Assembly: GCA_035551675.1 (NCBI GenBank)
Contig: DASZMV010000082.1
Span: forward strand, 1-64,000
Direction: 5' to 3'
DNA: 64,000 nucleotides
DNA from: JAFECT01 sp035551675
Lineage (GTDB): Bacteria > Pseudomonadota > Alphaproteobacteria > Caulobacterales > Caulobacteraceae
Numbering within the stretch: the first letter of the stretch is position 1; each line of letters opens with the position of its first letter. The notes below the pieces were generated by a model. The model was not told the origin of the DNA, did no database searches, and was given only the letters and a program-made list of their open reading frames with translations. Positions 1 through 11,106 of the stretch are shown piece by piece. The translations under genes and the position numbers were made by a program.

Positions 1-1
1 G

Positions 2-1720
2 ACCGAATACCTGATCGAAGAGCGCGCCGTGCTGAAGAAGCAGGAGCGCCTGCTCGACATTCAGATCGAACATCTCGACGGCCAGACCCCGTTCAATCGC
101 GCGCACCTTCGCAATCGCCGCTGGCGCGAACGGCTGCAACTCGGCCTGCAGGCTTTCGTCGTCATCGCCGCCACCGTCGCGGGGCTGATCCTTGGGGCCA
201 TGATCTACGGCGCCTTCACGTCTAAACAGGTCGTCGTGGACGCTTTCGACGCCCCGCCGGCGATGGCGCAGCGGGGTCTGACCGGCAGGGTGGTGGCGAG
301 CGGTCTGCTCGACGAGCTCACGCGCCTGCAGGCGGCGAACCGGACATCATTGGCGAAGCGAAACCTCTCGGGCGCCTGGGTCAACGACATCAAGATCGAG
401 GTGCCCGAGACGGGCGTCTCCATCGGCGAGATCGACCGCTACCTGAAACAGCGCTTCGGTCACGACGTGCACATCGGCGGCGACCTCGTCGAGACCGATA
501 GCGGCGGTCTGGCGCTCACCGTGCGCGGCGACGGCATCCTCCCGAAAACCTTTACCGGCGGGGCCGCAGATCTCGGAAAACTGACGACCCAGGCGGCCGA
601 ATACATCTACGGGAATGCGGAGCCGGCGCAGTACGTGACCTATCTCGAGAACATGGGCCGCACCGCCGAGGCCATTGCCTTCGCCCAGGCCGCCCTACCG
701 ACAGCGCCCAAGTCGGAGCGCCCTTATCTTCTCAATGCATGGGGCAACGGCGTTTCGTCCGGCGGCGACACGGCGCAGTCGCTGACGCTGTATCGCGAAG
801 CGCTTCGGTTGAAACCCGACCTCTGGCCGGCCTGGAACAACGTCATCAACGGCGACTGGGTGCTCGGACGCGAAGAGGGCGCCTGGCGCGACGGCGAGGC
901 TCTGCGCAGGGCCGCCGGCGGCCGTCCCGGACGCGCGCCTGAACTCTACTACTTGAGCTGGGACACGTTGACCTGGGACCTGCTCGCCTGGCGCAACGCA
1001 CTGGCGCCCGACCTCGAAGCGAACGGCGGCACCGGGACGGGCCTCGCCGCCGGCGCGCCGCTGATGGCCGACGTCGATATCCGTCTTCACGACCTCGACG
1101 ACGCGGACCTTCAACTCCGCAACATCAAGGACGATCCCAACGACCCCACCGTCGCAGCCATGCGCCATTTCATCCAGGGCCGCATTGCTGAGGAGCGCGG
1201 GGACCTGACGCGCGCGGCGAGCGAACTCGAGGCCTTCGGCGCAGGATTCAGCAACCCGATGGTCTGGAGCAACTACCCCGGCTATAGTTGCTGGGTCGCG
1301 CCCGTGGAGGAAGCGACGGGCCATCCAGACAAGGCGGACGCGGTGCTGGCGAAGGGCGGGACCTTCGTCGACTGCTATCGTTTCAAAGCCGACATCCTCG
1401 ACCACCGCGGCGACTGGGCCGGCGCGCAACGCCAATACGCCGCCGCCGTCGCGTTGGCGCCCGACCTTCCGGCTGCGTATTACAGCTGGGGCATGGCGCT
1501 CGTCCGTCACGGCGACCTGAAAGGCGCCATGGCCAAGTTCGCCGCCGCCAACAAGCGCGGCCCGCACTGGGCCGATCCGCTCAAGGCCTGGGGCGACGTG
1601 CTCGCACGCCAGGGCAAGTGGGACGAGGCGCTGAAGAAGTACCGTAAAGCGCTGTCGTATGCGCCGGCCTGGAGCGAGCTTCGCCGCGCCGAAGCCGTCG
1701 CCGGGCGAAAGGCCGTTTAG
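2..1720 (+). CDS. Membrane-anchored tetratricopeptide repeat protein (5' end outside window)
   Basis: The reading frame is open back to the first bases of the window (T-E-Y-L-I-E-E-R before the first GTG at 29), so the true start probably lies upstream and this entry is partial. A short charged N-terminal part is followed by one transmembrane segment at about residues 48-70 of the visible protein, then a roughly 500-residue soluble part. The C-terminal third carries TPR-like helical pairs (for example around A-Y-Y-S-W-G-M-A-L and W-D-E-A-L-K-K-Y-R-K-A-L). The layout suggests a single-pass membrane protein with a TPR scaffold for protein contacts; an upstream DNA-binding or cyclase domain cannot be seen here. 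The TPR assignment is good; the biological role is unknown. Confidence 0.72.
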   Translation, partial: TEYLIEERAVLKKQERLLDIQIEHLDGQTPFNRAHLRNRRWRERLQLGLQAFVVIAATVAGLILGAMIYGAFTSKQVVVDAFDAPPAMAQRGLTGRVVASGLLDELTRLQAANRTSLAKRNLSGAWVNDIKIEVPETGVSIGEIDRYLKQRFGHDVHIGGDLVETDSGGLALTVRGDGILPKTFTGGAADLGKLTTQAAEYIYGNAEPAQYVTYLENMGRTAEAIAFAQAALPTAPKSERPYLLNAWGNGVSSGGDTAQSLTLYREALRLKPDLWPAWNNVINGDWVLGREEGAWRDGEALRRAAGGRPGRAPELYYLSWDTLTWDLLAWRNALAPDLEANGGTGTGLAAGAPLMADVDIRLHDLDDADLQLRNIKDDPNDPTVAAMRHFIQGRIAEERGDLTRAASELEAFGAGFSNPMVWSNYPGYSCWVAPVEEATGHPDKADAVLAKGGTFVDCYRFKADILDHRGDWAGAQRQYAAAVALAPDLPAAYYSWGMALVRHGDLKGAMAKFAAANKRGPHWADPLKAWGDVLARQGKWDEALKKYRKALSYAPAWSELRRAEAVAGRKAV

Positions 1721-1777
1721 TGGGGCCGCGCGCCCGACACCGTGCTTGACGCCCTCGCCGCGAGGTCTAGTGTCGCG

Positions 1778-1879
1778 CCGTTCTCCGGGGTGTCCCGCCA
1801 ACGGGACTGAGAGGCCGCGACGTGGCGCGGCGACCCGTCGAACCTGATCCGGGTCATGCCGGCGAAGGGACGGGAACGG
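1778..1879 (+). promoter_or_regulatory. TPP riboswitch (THI box) of thiC
   Basis: The conserved THI-box blocks appear in order: CGGGGTG near 1785-1791, CTGAGA at 1807-1812, GACCC at 1832-1836, AACCTGATCCGGGTCATGCC at 1841-1860 and GGCGAAGGGA at 1861-1870. The closing stem CCGTTC (1778-1783) pairs with GAACGG (1874-1879); an inner hairpin GTCCCG/CGGGAC lies at 1792-1807, and GACCC pairs with GGGTC at 1851-1855. It ends 64 nt before the thiC GTG start, as expected for thiamine pyrophosphate feedback on thiC expression, probably at translation initiation since no obvious T-tract terminator follows. Confidence 0.95.
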
Positions 1880-1943
1880 GACCGGGGGGTCCGTTTCAAC
1901 CGATCGCAGGCGAGGTCCGGCCGCTCGAACCGGGAGCTCCGCC

Positions 1944-3761
<1,818 letters not shown>

Positions 3762-4041
3762 GCGGCGGAACCGCCAAGCTGGATACTCGAAACGGGTTCC
3801 TCGCTCTGGCTGCGTCGTGAGTCGATTCGCCGAACAGCCCAGCCTCCATCTTGCGGAGGCGAGGCCGGCGAGCGTGGTCCGGAGTCCCCTCAGGAGCGCG
3901 AATATCGCTCGCCTCGAAGCCCCGCCCAACCCTCGCCCCAATCGGGCGACAAACGCGCGCAGGGGCTGACGTGAAGCAATCCTTGACCCGTGCGCCGCCC
4001 GCAGCCAGTAGAACCCCTCAGAGGCGAGAGAGGCGGGACCC
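3762..4041. other. Intergenic spacer between thiC and the acyl-CoA synthetase
   Basis: These 280 bases hold no open frame with gene-like composition. The only structure I see is a weak G+C-rich inverted repeat (GGCGG/CCGCC) just after the thiC stop, without a T-tract. A promoter for the downstream gene must lie here, but I could not pick convincing -35 and -10 boxes. Confidence 0.4.
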
Positions 4042-5841
4042 ATGGGTCTTTGGACGCGAATTGGACGGGAACTGAAGTTCATCAGCGCCCTGAACCGCGT
4101 CCTGGCCCGGATCAAGCCGGTGACGCCCGACTCCACCCACCTGCTCCCCGACGACTGGGAAAAGTCGGTCGACCAGTGGGGCGACCACGTCGCGGTGATC
4201 TTCGAGGATCGCCAGGTCACCTATCGCGAGCTCGACGCCATGGCGAACCGCTATGGCCACTGGATCAAGGGACGCGGGCTGAGGCGCGGCGATATCGCCG
4301 CCTTGGTGATGCCGAACCGCATCGAATACCTAGCCATCTGGCTGGGGTTCTCGAAGGTGGGCGTGGCCACCGCGCTGATCAACAACAACCTGACCGGTCC
4401 CGCGCTGGCGCACAGCCTGTCGATTTCGGGCGCGACCCAGATCATCGCGGACTTCACCACCTTCGAGGCGGTGGAGCAGGTGCGCAGCCAGTTGCCCAAG
4501 TCGGGCATGCTGTGGGTGCTGGGCCTGAGGACCGAGGACGAGACGTCCGAGCGGCGCGGGCTGGATGCCGCGGTCAAGGGCGGCTCGACGGTGCGTCCCG
4601 ACAAGGCCTCACGCTACGGCATGGAGGCCAAGGAAACGGCGCTCCTCATCTACACCTCGGGCACCACGGGCCTGCCGAAGGCGGCGCGCATCACCCACGC
4701 GCGGGCGCAGATGTACATGCTGGCTTTCGCGGCGGCGACGCACGGAACGGACAAGGACCGGGTCTATGTGGTCCTGCCGCTCTACCATTCCACCGGAGGA
4801 CTGTGCGGCGTCGGCGCGGCGCTGATGAACGGCGGGGCGGTGGTGCTGAAGCGGCGCTTCTCGGCGACCCAGTTCTGGGCCGACGTGGTTCAGCATCAGT
4901 GCACCATGTTCGTCTACATCGGCGAGCTGTGCCGCTATCTGGTGAACACGCCGCCGAACGAACTCGAGACCCAGCACAAGCTGAAGCTCGCCTTCGGCAA
5001 TGGCCTGCGCCCCGAGGTCTGGAAGGAGTTCCAGCAGCGGTTCCACATTCCGGAGATCCTGGAGTTCTACGGCTCGACCGAGGGCAACGTTTCGCTGTTC
5101 AACTTCGACGGTCGCCCCGGCGCCGTCGGACGCATCCCTCCCTATCTGCGCAGCAACTTCAACGTCCGCCTGGCCAAGTTCGACACCGACGCCAACGAAG
5201 AGGTGCGCCTGGCCAACGGCCTCTGCGTCGAGTGCAAGCCCGGCGAGATCGGCGAAGCGTTGGGCGAGATCAAGAACGACGCGCGCGGCAGCTACACCGG
5301 ATACGCCGACAAGGCCGCATCGGAGAAGAAGGTGCTTCACGACGCCTTTGCCAAGGGCGACGCCTGGTTCCGCACCGGCGACCTGATGCGCCAGGACGGC
5401 GACGGCTATCTCTATTTCGTCGACCGGATCGGCGACACCTATCGCTGGAAGGGCGAGAACGTCTCCACCACCGAGGTCGCCGATGCGCTTTCGCGCGCGC
5501 CCAAGGTGCAGGAGATCACCGTCTATGGCGTGCCGGTGCCGGGCATGGAGGGCAAGGCCGGCATGGCCGCGATCGTGGCCGAGCCCGACTTCAACATCGC
5601 AGACTTCGCGGCTTTCTCGGACCACATCGTCGCCGACTTCGCGCGGCCGGTGTTCGTGCGTCTGCAGAAGGACATCGTGACCACCGGGACCTTCAAGTAC
5701 AAGAAAGCCGACCTGGTGGCGGACGGGTTCAACCCGGCCAAGACCAAGGACCCGATGTGGTACCGCGACCCGGACAAGGGCTATCTGAAGATCACCCCCA
5801 AGGCGTTCCAGAAACTGGACAGCGGCACGCAGCGGCTCTGA
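4042..5841 (+). CDS. Long/very-long-chain acyl-CoA synthetase (FATP/SLC27-like)
   Basis: An ANL-superfamily adenylating enzyme expected to activate long-chain fatty acids to acyl-CoA with ATP. The P-loop-like motif Y-T-S-G-T-T-G-L-P-K-A is at about residues 198-208, the Y-G-S-T-E-G-N motif is near 346, and the C-terminal T-G-D-L and D-R-I-G-D-T-Y-R-W-K-G-E-N block is near 445-475. The last two are the form typical of the fatty-acid-transport-protein branch rather than classical FadD. Length (599 aa) is normal for that branch. It is monocistronic, convergent with the TonB receptor, and followed by a large inverted-repeat element. The exact chain-length preference cannot be read from the sequence. 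Confidence 0.9.
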   Translation: MGLWTRIGRELKFISALNRVLARIKPVTPDSTHLLPDDWEKSVDQWGDHVAVIFEDRQVTYRELDAMANRYGHWIKGRGLRRGDIAALVMPNRIEYLAIWLGFSKVGVATALINNNLTGPALAHSLSISGATQIIADFTTFEAVEQVRSQLPKSGMLWVLGLRTEDETSERRGLDAAVKGGSTVRPDKASRYGMEAKETALLIYTSGTTGLPKAARITHARAQMYMLAFAAATHGTDKDRVYVVLPLYHSTGGLCGVGAALMNGGAVVLKRRFSATQFWADVVQHQCTMFVYIGELCRYLVNTPPNELETQHKLKLAFGNGLRPEVWKEFQQRFHIPEILEFYGSTEGNVSLFNFDGRPGAVGRIPPYLRSNFNVRLAKFDTDANEEVRLANGLCVECKPGEIGEALGEIKNDARGSYTGYADKAASEKKVLHDAFAKGDAWFRTGDLMRQDGDGYLYFVDRIGDTYRWKGENVSTTEVADALSRAPKVQEITVYGVPVPGMEGKAGMAAIVAEPDFNIADFAAFSDHIVADFARPVFVRLQKDIVTTGTFKYKKADLVADGFNPAKTKDPMWYRDPDKGYLKITPKAFQKLDSGTQRL

Positions 5842-5850
5842 GATTTAAGA

Positions 5851-6089
5851 GAGTCCACGGACCACACCGAAATCGCGGAAAACGACACGCCGTTTTCGCG
5901 GCAGCGCGTGCCGTAGACGTCGCTTTAGATTGCCCACGAAAAACACGAAAAGCAGGAACGCGCCAAATGTTTTTGGCGCGAAGCGCCCATCGATTTGACA
6001 GAGCCTTCGGCGGGAAGAAGCCCGCTATTTCGTGTTTTTCGTGGGCAGTCTTCTCTTCCTTCCGTGCTTTCCGTGTGGTCCGTGGACTC
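5851..6089. repeat. Nested inverted-repeat element in a convergent junction
   Basis: Two sets of perfect arms are nested. The outer 17-bp arm GAGTCCACGGACCACAC (5851-5867) is matched by its exact complement at 6073-6089. A 20-bp inner arm at 5931-5950, containing CCCACGAAAAACACG, is matched exactly at 6028-6047. Between them sit two short perfect hairpins, CGCGCCAAA/TTTGGCGCG (5959-5980, loop TGTT) and GCGGG/CCCGC (about 6010-6024). There is no coding potential. It resembles dispersed REP/MITE-type intergenic repeats rather than an insertion sequence, because no transposase frame is present. It fills most of the 330-base gap between the synthetase and the TonB receptor terminator. Confidence 0.85.
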
Positions 6090-6110
6090 GCTTCTTCCTC
6101 ACACCGTGCA

Positions 6111-6146
6111 AAGAAAAACCGGCCGGGACTTTCGTCCCGACCGGCT
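6111..6146 (-). terminator. Rho-independent terminator of the TonB receptor gene
   Basis: Read on the minus strand, a 12-bp stem with two G-T pairs (CCGGTCGGGAC against GTCCCGGCCGG) closes a GAAA tetraloop and is followed directly by TTTTTCTT. It lies about 26 nt after the receptor stop codon. This is the clearest intrinsic terminator in the window. Confidence 0.9.
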
Positions 6147-6171
6147 CTCCAGCCCCCGTTGAGGGAAGCGA

Positions 6172-8736
6172 TCAGTAGCGAAGGCGCAGAGTGACGCCGA
6201 AGGTGCGCGGGGCGCCCAGGAAGGCGTCGTAGGTCGCGGTGTCCAGCGCCTGGTTGAAGTAGGTGTGGTTCGGCTGCACGGTCTGCTGGAACGCGGAGCC
6301 CTGGAACGGACCGTCGAACGCCACCTGTTTGTAGTGCACGTTGGTGAGGTTCTGCGCCCAGAACTCCAGGGTCCAGCGGCGGTTCGTCGAACCGATCCCG
6401 ACCCGGGCGTTCACCAGGGTCATCGCGCCCTGTTCCTTGTTCGGGTCGAGGTCCGAGCCGGTGTTGTACTCCGAGGTGTATTTCGCATCGAGGTTGGCCA
6501 GCAGGCGGATGTTGTCGGCCACCTCATGATCGTAGGTCAGCGCGCCCGACACCGACCACAGCGGCGCAAACGAAATCTGGTTGCCGGGCAACAGGCTCAG
6601 CGACGGGAAGTTCGCGGCGTTGACCAGGTCCGCCGCGGTGAAGTTGTTGTACCGCGTATCGGCGTAGGTCAGGCCGCCCTGGAAGGACAGGCCGTCAACC
6701 GGCGTGAACCACACCACATCGGCATCGACGCCCTTGGAGGTGACCTCGGGGATCGAGTCGACCACGAACACCAGGCCGTTGAACTGGTTGAGCTGGAAGT
6801 GGTGGAACTGCTGATAGAACGCGGTGGCGTCGAACAGCAGCTTGCCGCCGGCGAGCGTCGACTTGAAGCCGAGTTCGTAGCTGTCGGCGGTCTCCGGTGC
6901 GAACGACGTGTCGGCCACCGGCACGACGCCGAAGTTCGGATCGGACGGCGAACCCGACGCCGTCGCCACGCGGTCGAGGTTGAAGCCGCCGGCCTTGGTG
7001 CCCCGCGCGTAGGACGCATAGGTCATGAACTCGGGCGTCCAGTGGTAGGCGGCCTTCAGCGTGCCGCCCAGGAAGTTCTCGCTCGACGACTGGTGATCGA
7101 CGTAACCGTCGAACAGCGGATCGAAGATCGGCAGGCACATCACCGCGAACGGCAGTCCCTGTTCGGCGGGCGGAATGCCCAGCGCCGCCCAGTTCGCGCC
7201 CACGTTGGCGATGGCGCCGCCGCAGGCCGCGCCGTTGTTGCCGAGGTTGTTGTACTGCGAGGTCAGCTTCTTGTCGTCTTCGGTGTAGCGAAGGCCGACG
7301 GTGATATCGAACTTGTCGGTGACGTGGATGTCCTCGTTGGTGAACAGCGCCCAGGTCTTGTCATCCTGGTCGAAGTGATCTTCCACGATCTTGCCCGGAC
7401 CGAACCCCTGACCGTTGCACAGCGGCGAGCCGCCGCTAAACTGGCCGGTGAGGCAGGGGATCAGGCCGGCGCTGGCGCCGCTGGTGAACAGCAGCGAGAG
7501 GTACGGCGTGAGCGCGTCGCCCGCGTAATAGTTCTCGTCCATCTTCAGCCGTTCGTCGGCGTAGAAACCGCCGACCAGCCAGTCCAGATGCTCGCTCTTG
7601 CCGGCGAGGCGCAGTTCCTCGCTGAAGGTGTTGAACGACTCGTCGTTGCCCTGGGGTTCACGATAGAGAAGGTCGGCGCCGGAATAGTCGATGTCCTGGG
7701 CGTTGGTGCTGTCCCAGTGCCGCACGGCTGTGATCGAGCTGAGCTTGCCGACGCCGTCGATGTCCGCATTGAACTCGGCGGAGACGCCGTCGTCGGTGAT
7801 TTTCTGAGTGGTGGCGCGGTTGGCGTAAGCCACGCGGGAGTACGGATCGGCCGGCACAGGCACGCCCTGGCCGAGCGGCGCCAGCGCGTTCAGGAGGCCT
7901 GCCGTCGGGCCGTCCAGCGTCTGCACGGCGACGCAGCAGTTCTCGTCGCGCTTGGTGTAGTCGCCGATGATGCGCAGGCTGGTCTTGTCGGTGGGCTGCC
8001 ACAGCAACTGGCCGCGGACGGTCCAGTAATCCTGGTCCTGGTCGGTGGTGTCGGTGCGCGGGCCGCCGGCGGTGTTGACCTTGTAGAAGCCGTCGCGGCT
8101 GCCGTCGGCCACGTACAGCATGCCGGCGAGCTGGTCGGTGATCGGGCCTGTCACCCAGGCGTCGCCGTGCAGGTAGTTGTAGTTGCCGGCATCGACGTCG
8201 GCGCCCGCGCCGAAGGTGAACTGCGGCTCCTTGGTGATGACGTTGATCACGCCCGCGGTGGTGTTCTTGCCGAACAGCGTGCCCTGGGGACCCTTCAGCA
8301 CTTCGATGCGGCTGACGTCGCCGAGGTCGCCGAAGCTCACGCCGTTGCGCGGGCGATAGACGCCGTCGATGACCAGGCCGACCGAGCTTTCCAGGCCGGG
8401 GTTGTCACCGACGGTGCCGACGCCGCGGATGCGCGCGCTGGTGATCGTCTCGTTCGAGGTGGAGGTGACGGTCAGACCCGGAGTCAGGATCTGCATGTCC
8501 TTGATGTCTTTAACGCCCGCGTCCTGCAGCAGGCGCGCCGGCAGCGCCGTCACCACGATGGGCACGTCCTGCAGGCTCTGTTCGCGCTTCTGAGCGGTGA
8601 CCACGATCTCGGAGACCGTGTTCGGCTGGCCAGGCGCGGCAGCGGGGGCCGGAGCGGCGGCGTAGGCGGCGCCCGCACCGAAGGCGGTCAGAACGGCGAC
8701 AGAAGCCGTGCCGCGAAGCAAGTGAGAGAAGCGCAT
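6172..8736 (-). CDS. TonB-dependent outer-membrane receptor
   Basis: An 854-residue outer-membrane beta-barrel with an N-terminal plug, predicted to import a scarce ligand using TonB energy. It begins with a signal peptide ending near A-Y-A-A-A-P (about residue 27) and continues with the TonB-box-like stretch S-E-I-V-V-T-A-Q-K-R-E-Q-S-L-Q-D-V-P. The plug domain (about 45-170) includes I-E-V-L-K-G-P-Q-G-T-L-F-G-K-N-T-T-A-G. The barrel ends in the aromatic terminus R-L-R-Y typical for BAM recognition. It resembles the large sphingomonad/caulobacterial receptor group often linked to plant-derived or aromatic substrates. No substrate enzyme lies next to it, so the ligand is unknown. It is divergent from selO and ends in a strong terminator. 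Confidence 0.93.
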   Translation of the reverse strand: MRFSHLLRGTASVAVLTAFGAGAAYAAAPAPAAAPGQPNTVSEIVVTAQKREQSLQDVPIVVTALPARLLQDAGVKDIKDMQILTPGLTVTSTSNETITSARIRGVGTVGDNPGLESSVGLVIDGVYRPRNGVSFGDLGDVSRIEVLKGPQGTLFGKNTTAGVINVITKEPQFTFGAGADVDAGNYNYLHGDAWVTGPITDQLAGMLYVADGSRDGFYKVNTAGGPRTDTTDQDQDYWTVRGQLLWQPTDKTSLRIIGDYTKRDENCCVAVQTLDGPTAGLLNALAPLGQGVPVPADPYSRVAYANRATTQKITDDGVSAEFNADIDGVGKLSSITAVRHWDSTNAQDIDYSGADLLYREPQGNDESFNTFSEELRLAGKSEHLDWLVGGFYADERLKMDENYYAGDALTPYLSLLFTSGASAGLIPCLTGQFSGGSPLCNGQGFGPGKIVEDHFDQDDKTWALFTNEDIHVTDKFDITVGLRYTEDDKKLTSQYNNLGNNGAACGGAIANVGANWAALGIPPAEQGLPFAVMCLPIFDPLFDGYVDHQSSSENFLGGTLKAAYHWTPEFMTYASYARGTKAGGFNLDRVATASGSPSDPNFGVVPVADTSFAPETADSYELGFKSTLAGGKLLFDATAFYQQFHHFQLNQFNGLVFVVDSIPEVTSKGVDADVVWFTPVDGLSFQGGLTYADTRYNNFTAADLVNAANFPSLSLLPGNQISFAPLWSVSGALTYDHEVADNIRLLANLDAKYTSEYNTGSDLDPNKEQGAMTLVNARVGIGSTNRRWTLEFWAQNLTNVHYKQVAFDGPFQGSAFQQTVQPNHTYFNQALDTATYDAFLGAPRTFGVTLRLRY

Positions 8737-8955
8737 GTCATACCCCGACGTTTGAGAGCGCCTCCCCGGCGCCGCGATGTTCGGTCGAATCCGTTCGTTA
8801 GACGTGCAGACGGATTCTGACTGAATCCCAGTAATATACGGCGTTGCCCGTCACAAGATTGACCCTACGTAAGTCCGGGCCGGGTCGCTCGACGTGTGAC
8901 GCAAATGAGACACGGCGCGCTTGCAGCCAAAACTCGCGCGGACGATTAGGGGGTC

Positions 8956-10401
8956 ATGCGGTTACCGAAAGCCTACCGGCCCGATCCGAAATTCACGGCG
9001 CTTGGACCTGAGTTCTACGACCCGGTCGCGCCGGCAGACTTCCCGAAGTCTGAAATCCGCTTTCGCAACAATCGGATCGCCGAACGAATCGGCCTCGACG
9101 GCCTGAGCGACGAAGAGTGGATTTCGGCCTTCGCGCGGTTCGACCCCCTGCCCGGCAATCTCGGCGAGGCCCTGGCGCTGCGCTATCACGGCCATCAGTT
9201 CCGCACCTACAACCCCGACCTCGGCGACGGACGCGGATTTCTCTACGCCCAGATGCGCGAAGCGGAGACGGGTCGGCTGCTCGATCTCGGGACCAAGGGG
9301 TCGGGCAAGACGCCCTGGTCGCGCCAGGGCGACGGCAGGCTGACCCTGAAAGGCGCGGTCCGCGAGGTCCTGGCGACCGAGATGCTCGAGGCCTTGGGCG
9401 TGCCGACCTCCAAGACCCTGTCGGTGATTGAGACCGGCGAAGCGCTGCATCGCCACGATGAACCCAGTCCGACGCGATCGGCGGTGCTGGTGCGGCTGTC
9501 GCACAGCCACGTCCGGTTCGGCACGTTTCAGCGGCTGGCCTATTTCGACCGCGCCGACCTGATCGCGCGTCTCGTCGACTATGTGATCGAAACCTACTAT
9601 CCGGCGCTCGTCCCCACGCCTTCGAATGCGCGGCCTGCAGCTCTGCTCGGCGCGGTCGTCGAACAGTCCGCGCGCCTGGTCGCGCGCTGGACGGCGGCCG
9701 GCTTCGTGCACGGCGTGCTCAACACCGACAACATGAACATCACCGGCGAGAGCTTCGACTACGGCCCCTACCGGTTCGCGCCGCTCTACGATCCGAAGTT
9801 CACCGCCGCCTATTTCGACGAGTTCGGCCTTTACGCCTTCGGGCGCCAGGCCGAGGCGGTCTACTGGAACCTGGCGCAGCTCGCCGGCTGTCTCGCGTTG
9901 GTCGCGGAGGCGGAGGTGTTGACGGACGCGCTCAATCGCTACGGCGAGCTCTGGCCAAGCGAACTGCGCGCGGCGTTCGTGCGGCGCCTGGGCGTGAAGC
10001 CGCGAACGCCGGAAGAGGATAGTGCGCTGGCGCAGACCCTGTTGCAGGTGCTCGCCGCGGGCGGCGAGGCGTTGCGCTGGGAGCCCCTGTTCTTCGACTG
10101 GTTCGGCGGCGAGGCCTCGCGCGGGCGAGCGACGGGCGGGCCTCGCGCCGCGTTCTACAGGAGCGGCGCCCTGGCCGAGAGCTTTCCCGCCTTCGAGGCG
10201 GCGCTGGCGGACTATGAGCCGGACCGGCCGGAGCGACTGAACGCCCGCTATTTCGCGCGGCCGGAGCCGGAGGAACTGCTCTACGACGAGATCGAAGCGA
10301 TCTGGGCCGCCATCGCCGAGAGGGACGACTGGTCCCCGTTCCACGCCAAGGTCGAAGCCATCGGCGTTGCGCGTGCGGCTTTGGCTATCGCGGTTCCCTA
10401 A
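8956..10401 (+). CDS. selO: SelO/YdiU-family protein AMPylase (pseudokinase)
   Basis: This family transfers AMP from ATP to Ser/Thr/Tyr of target proteins and is linked to redox stress. Family blocks are visible: R-Y-H-G-H-Q-F near residue 77, L-G-T-K-G-S-G-K-T-P-W-S-R-Q-G-D-G-R near 115, H-S-H-V-R-F-G-T-F near 178, G-V-L-N-T-D-N-M-N-I-T-G near 254 and D-Y-G-P-Y-R-F near 270. The 481-aa length is normal for bacterial members. The C-terminus lacks the Sec/Cys seen in eukaryotic SelO, as is common in bacteria. It is divergent from the TonB receptor over a 219-base promoter region. The specific targets are unknown. Confidence 0.93.
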   Translation: MRLPKAYRPDPKFTALGPEFYDPVAPADFPKSEIRFRNNRIAERIGLDGLSDEEWISAFARFDPLPGNLGEALALRYHGHQFRTYNPDLGDGRGFLYAQMREAETGRLLDLGTKGSGKTPWSRQGDGRLTLKGAVREVLATEMLEALGVPTSKTLSVIETGEALHRHDEPSPTRSAVLVRLSHSHVRFGTFQRLAYFDRADLIARLVDYVIETYYPALVPTPSNARPAALLGAVVEQSARLVARWTAAGFVHGVLNTDNMNITGESFDYGPYRFAPLYDPKFTAAYFDEFGLYAFGRQAEAVYWNLAQLAGCLALVAEAEVLTDALNRYGELWPSELRAAFVRRLGVKPRTPEEDSALAQTLLQVLAAGGEALRWEPLFFDWFGGEASRGRATGGPRAAFYRSGALAESFPAFEAALADYEPDRPERLNARYFARPEPEELLYDEIEAIWAAIAERDDWSPFHAKVEAIGVARAALAIAVP

Positions 10402-10479
10402 ATCTCGGGTATCTCTGCTGCATCCGGACGGGGGTCCGGCGGCGATAGGGAGCGTCACGGACGCTTGGGGGTTACGAGC

Positions 10480-11019
10480 ATGAACGGCGGCCACATGGAT
10501 CCGCAGACGATCAAGTACATCAGCTACGGCATCCCGATACTGCTGGTGCTGGTCATCTACTTCTTCCGCTTCCGCAGCGCGGGCAAGGCGCGACCGCTGC
10601 AGCCTGGCGGCCTCCTGGTGCGCCCGATCATCTTCGTGGTGCTGTTCGCCCTGGTCCTGTTCTCGGCCCAGCCTTACGACGCCAAGAGCCTGGGCATCAT
10701 CGCCGCCTGCCTGCTCGTGGGCGCGGCCATCGGCTGGTGGCGCGGCAAGATGGTCCACATCGAGGTCCATCCCGAAACCCACTCCATCACCTCGGTCACC
10801 CCTATTTTCGCGGTGGTGCTGATCGTGCTCCTGTTCGTCGCCCGCTTCGCGCTGAAACTGTTCCTGTTTCCCAACATGGACTTCCGCTCCCACGAGTCGC
10901 AGCTCCTCAACGCCTATTTCGTGGCCTTCGCGGTCGGGGCGGTGGGGGTGACGCCGATCGAGATGTACATCCGGGCGCAGAAGCTGCTGGGCGAGGCCAA
11001 GGCCGCCAAGGCGGGGTGA
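10480..11019 (+). CDS. Four-transmembrane CcdC-like membrane protein
   Basis: The ATG at 10480 is preceded by GGGGG nine bases upstream and is preferred to a TTG at 10465. The 179-residue product has four hydrophobic stretches, roughly residues 12-28, 43-75 (probably two), 97-120 and 135-155, separated by short charged loops, and ends in a basic Ala/Lys-rich tail. The pattern resembles the CcdC/DUF1453 family of small membrane proteins of unknown function, but I recognise this only from layout and composition. It follows selO by 78 bases and precedes a secreted Gly/Tyr-rich protein; there is no obvious functional link to either. Confidence 0.6.
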   Translation: MNGGHMDPQTIKYISYGIPILLVLVIYFFRFRSAGKARPLQPGGLLVRPIIFVVLFALVLFSAQPYDAKSLGIIAACLLVGAAIGWWRGKMVHIEVHPETHSITSVTPIFAVVLIVLLFVARFALKLFLFPNMDFRSHESQLLNAYFVAFAVGAVGVTPIEMYIRAQKLLGEAKAAKAG

Positions 11020-11025
11020 GCCGTA

Positions 11026-11042
11026 TTCGCCTGTCAGGCGAA
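11026..11042 (+). terminator. Short perfect hairpin after the CcdC-like gene
   Basis: TTCGCCT and AGGCGAA form a perfect 7-bp stem with a GTC loop starting 7 bases after the stop codon. No T-tract follows, so it may be only a weak terminator or an mRNA 3'-end structure. Confidence 0.35.
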
Positions 11043-11106
11043 CGGGAGCCATTCGCCGGGCGTTGCATTCTGCGTTATGGTTAACGGGACACCCTGGGAG
11101 GGTCCG

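Noticed and set aside
6265..8820. 851-codon open frame on the plus strand, opposite the TonB receptor
   Set aside because: It is the antisense of a clear receptor gene, rich in Arg/Gly/Val/His as expected for shadow frames at high GC, and has no domain or ribosome site.
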